Of a DNA stretch of 64,000 nt, positions 61,795 to 64,000 are shown in pieces (within the stretch, counting starts at the first letter, position 1; every line of letters begins with the position of its first letter). The translations under genes were made by a program, and so were the position numbers. The stretch covers positions 1,488,001 through 1,552,000 of the forward strand of contig OY970187.1 of NCBI GenBank assembly GCA_963708165.1, given 5' to 3'. This DNA comes from Rubricoccus sp963708165. GTDB lineage: Bacteria > Bacteroidota > Rhodothermia > Rhodothermales > Rubricoccaceae. The notes beneath the pieces are model-generated. The model worked only from the letters and a program-made list of their open reading frames with translations. It was not told the DNA's origin and searched no databases.

Positions 61795-62455
61795 AGACCT
61801 CGGCGAGCGCGTCGAGAATCTGGCGGACCGACGCGCGCTGCGTGTAGTCGGCCTCGACGAAGGCGGCGCGGATGATGCCTTCGCGGTCGATCACGTACGT
61901 CGCCGGGACGGGAAGCTCCCAGAGATCGGTGCCGTTGTAGCGCTCCAGATCCACGCCCACGGCGCGGTAGCGCTCGCGCGTGTCGGCGTCGACCTGGAAC
62001 GTGAGGCCGTAGGCGTCCGAGACCTCGCCGCCGAGGTCGCTCAGGACGGGAAACGCCAGACCGTTTTGCTTCTGCACTGTAGCGGACGAGTCCGGCCCCT
62101 GCGGCGAGATGGCCGCGAGCGTCGCGCCAGAGGCTGTGATCTCGCCGAGGCTCTGCTGGTAGTCGCGCAGTTGCGTGTTGCAATACGGGCACCACGCGCC
62201 GCGGTAAAACGTGAGCACGACGGGGCCTCTGGCGGTGAGATCCGAGAGGCGCGTGGTGGTGCCGTCGGCGTTCGGCAGCGCGAAATCGGGCGCGCTGTCG
62301 CCTACGCCGAGCGCGCGGCCCGCGGCGATCTCGGCCGTAACGGGCGCGGCGGCAGTTTCCGAGGCGGCAGTAGCGGGCGCGGTGGCCTCTGGCGTGGCCG
62401 GGTCGGCGCAGGCCGCCAGAGGCAGGACACAGGCGAGGGCGAGGAAACGGAGCAT
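61793..62455 (-). CDS. Peroxiredoxin-like (AhpC/TSA) lipoprotein
   Basis: 220 aa with a lipoprotein signal (MLRFLALACVLPLAAC). Thioredoxin-fold FYRGAWCPYCNTQLRDYQQS with vicinal Cys (CPYC), VLSDLGGEVSDAYGL and VPATYVIDREGIIRAAF. The FYRG-WCPYC form belongs to the AhpC/TSA subgroup with a thioredoxin-like CxxC rather than classical TxxC, so it may act as reductase or peroxidase in the periplasm. Confidence 0.85.
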   Translation of the reverse strand: MLRFLALACVLPLAACADPATPEATAPATAASETAAAPVTAEIAAGRALGVGDSAPDFALPNADGTTTRLSDLTARGPVVLTFYRGAWCPYCNTQLRDYQQSLGEITASGATLAAISPQGPDSSATVQKQNGLAFPVLSDLGGEVSDAYGLTFQVDADTRERYRAVGVDLERYNGTDLWELPVPATYVIDREGIIRAAFVEADYTQRASVRQILDALAEV

Positions 62456-62546
62456 CGGTCGGGTGTGGGTGCGTGTGGGGGACGAGCGAGCCGTGCGCGT
62501 GATTCGCCAGAGGCTCAGCGGCGCGAAACGGGCGTCGCCAGAGGCT

Positions 62547-64000
62547 CTAGCACTCGGGCACGCGGACGGAGACGTTGACCGCGAGACCGCCCTGAGAGGT
62601 TTCTTTGTAGCGGTCGCTCATGTTTTCGGCCGTCTCGCGCAGCGTGACGATGACCTCGTCCAGCGAGACGAGCGCGCCAGAGGCGTCGCCTGCGAGGGCC
62701 AGTTCGGCGGCGTTGATGGCCTTGACGGCGCCCATCGTGTTGCGCTCGATGCACGGCACTTGCACGAGCCCGCCGATGGGGTCGCAGGTCATGCCCAGGT
62801 GGTGCTCCATCGCGATCTCGGCGGCCATGAGCGACTGCTCGACGGTTCCGCCCTGCGCCTCGCAGAGCGCCGCGGCGGCCATGGCGCTGCTCACGCCGAC
62901 CTCGGCTTGGCAGCCGCCCATCGCGGCCGAGATCGTCGCGCCTTTCTTAAAGAACGTTCCCACCTCGCCCGCGACGAGCAGGAAGTCCGCGATTTGCTGC
63001 TCTCCCACGTCCTCACCCGAGAAGCAGACGTGGTAGAGCAGAACCGCCGGGATCACGCCCGCAGCGCCGTTGGTGGGCGCGGTGACCACGCGGCCCAGGT
63101 TGGCGTTCTCCTCGTTGACCGCCAGCGCAAAGGCGCTGACCCACTTGAGCACCTCGGCAAAGCGCCACGGCCTCTGGCGGATGGCCTGGATAAAGGCGCG
63201 GCTGTCAGGCGCGAGCGCCGGGCTGGGCTCGGCGCCAGAGGCTTCGACCGGGGCAGTGTCGCCAGAGGCCTCTGGCGGGAAACGAGCGACATCGGTGGCG
63301 TAGAGCAGGCGGCGCGTGAGCGCGGCGGCGCGGCGCGTCACGCCCAGGCCGCCGGGCAGCGTGCCGTCGGTGTGGCAGCCGCGGTAGACGCCCTCGCGCA
63401 TGACCTCCCAGAGCGCCATCAGTTGCCTCTGAACGGCCCGGTTGCCGTTCCATGCGCGCTCGTTGGCGCGCACCATCTCGGCGATGCGCAGCCCGTCGCG
63501 GCGGCAGTGCGCCAGCAGCTCGGCGGGCACCTGCGCGGGGTACGGAAGCTGCACCGGACGGGCGTTCGCGCCTGGAGTCTCGCCCTCTCCCAGCACAAAG
63601 CCGCCGCCGATGGAGTAGTAGGTGCTCGCGTGCTCGCAGACACCATCCACGCCTCTGGCGACCGCCACGCACCGCATCGCGTTGGCGTGGCCAGGCAGGC
63701 GCTCGCCGGGGTGAAAGACGATATCCGACGCCGGGTCGAACGCGACCGAGCGGCCCGCCAGAGGCACCGTTTTGAGCAGCGCGAGATCGGCGACGAGACC
63801 GGGGATCTCGTCCACGGGGACGGTCACGGGGTCGTGGCCGAGGAGCGCGAGGCAGACGGCCTGATCGGTGCAGTGGCCGCGGCCGGTGAGCGCGAGCGAG
63901 CCGTAGAGGTGCACCTGCACCGCCTCTGGCGCGATGCCCGCGGCCTCCAGCTCGCCCAGCCAGCGCTGCACGGCGCGCCACGGCCCCAGCGTGTGAGAGC
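62547..64000 (-). CDS. sdaA: L-serine ammonia-lyase, single-chain Fe-S type (N-terminus off window)
   Basis: At least 484 codons; the gene enters from the right edge (SHTLGPWRA at the border is the family's N-terminal motif, so only ~20-30 residues are missing). GRGHCTDQAVCLALLG, PGHANAMRCVA, YYSIGGGFV, VTAPTNGAAGVIPAVLLYH, GGCQAEVGVSSAMAAAALCE and MTCDPIGGLVQVPCIERN carry the Fe-S cysteines. Deaminates L-serine to pyruvate. A ~20-residue Pro/Ala insertion near 63230 (PPEASGDTAPVEASGAEPSP) is repeat-encoded. Confidence 0.93.
   Translation of the reverse strand, partial: SHTLGPWRAVQRWLGELEAAGIAPEAVQVHLYGSLALTGRGHCTDQAVCLALLGHDPVTVPVDEIPGLVADLALLKTVPLAGRSVAFDPASDIVFHPGERLPGHANAMRCVAVARGVDGVCEHASTYYSIGGGFVLGEGETPGANARPVQLPYPAQVPAELLAHCRRDGLRIAEMVRANERAWNGNRAVQRQLMALWEVMREGVYRGCHTDGTLPGGLGVTRRAAALTRRLLYATDVARFPPEASGDTAPVEASGAEPSPALAPDSRAFIQAIRQRPWRFAEVLKWVSAFALAVNEENANLGRVVTAPTNGAAGVIPAVLLYHVCFSGEDVGEQQIADFLLVAGEVGTFFKKGATISAAMGGCQAEVGVSSAMAAAALCEAQGGTVEQSLMAAEIAMEHHLGMTCDPIGGLVQVPCIERNTMGAVKAINAAELALAGDASGALVSLDEVIVTLRETAENMSDRYKETSQGGLAVNVSVRVPEC

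Overview
High-GC genomic DNA from a marine, probably aerobic, non-fermentative bacterium. The gene content points to the Rhodothermota (Bacteroidota relatives), most likely the Rubricoccus/Rubrivirga group. The pointers are a haloarchaeal-type TSA-motif rhodopsin (from memory, such a chloride pump was reported from Rubricoccus marinus), arsenosugar genes, and signal-peptide serine hydrolases with C-terminal DUF3471-like modules. This placement is inference. I found no tRNA, rRNA, CRISPR array, prophage or intact transposase.

Layout. 0-8.2 kb: a PD40 lipoprotein, a CnoX-like thioredoxin, a TspO-like/Rof-like pair, a GNAT, a split MFS transporter, a LysM protein, an arsenic operon (Cys-rich 21-aa peptide, arsR, arsC) and a class A beta-lactamase-like lipoprotein. 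8.2-18.2 kb: proline dehydrogenase, a hybrid histidine kinase, two FAD oxidoreductases, a Tat-type metallo-hydrolase, a Crp-type regulator and pdxH. 18.4-29.4 kb: three large secreted serine hydrolases, a GH63-type glucosidase and small membrane proteins. 29.4-30.3 kb: a gene-free stretch ending in a terminator. 30.3-47.1 kb: a complete minus-strand dcw cell-wall/division cluster (mraZ, rsmH, ftsL, ftsI, murE, mraY, murD, ftsW, murG, murC, ftsQ, ftsA, ftsZ) lacking murF. 47.3-48.0 kb: a divergent LexA-like repressor that has lost its self-cleavage residues. 48-57.5 kb: a DUF819 permease, two EutN/CcmL vertex proteins, a thioesterase, three tandem beta-barrel-like paralogues, deoB and a degenerate GGDEF protein. 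57.6-64 kb: the arsenosugar pair (peroxidase-like protein plus ArsS), a DnaJ, the rhodopsin, a peroxiredoxin-like lipoprotein and L-serine dehydratase.

The dominant signal is not a gene. A 9-10 base interrupted palindrome, GCCTCTGGCG and its complement CGCCAGAGGC, is scattered through the window in both strands and all frames. It is often doubled into the perfect palindrome GCCTCTGGCGCCAGAGGC, placed directly against stop codons, and at one site forms the core of a textbook intrinsic terminator. It has the marks of a highly iterated palindrome (cyanobacterial HIP1) or a DNA-uptake sequence. At least four further repeat families are layered on it: GTAGGG palindromes with changing stems, polypurine tracts, two MITE-like inverted repeats, and a GAGTTCCG element. 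Several have become peptide insertions or tails in MurC, MurD and MurE.

Caution: about a dozen genes, including essential murC, murD, murE, ftsW and ftsQ, carry apparent frameshifts that a single base change would repair. Most are probably sequencing indels. I give gene limits from homology across them and say where each break lies.
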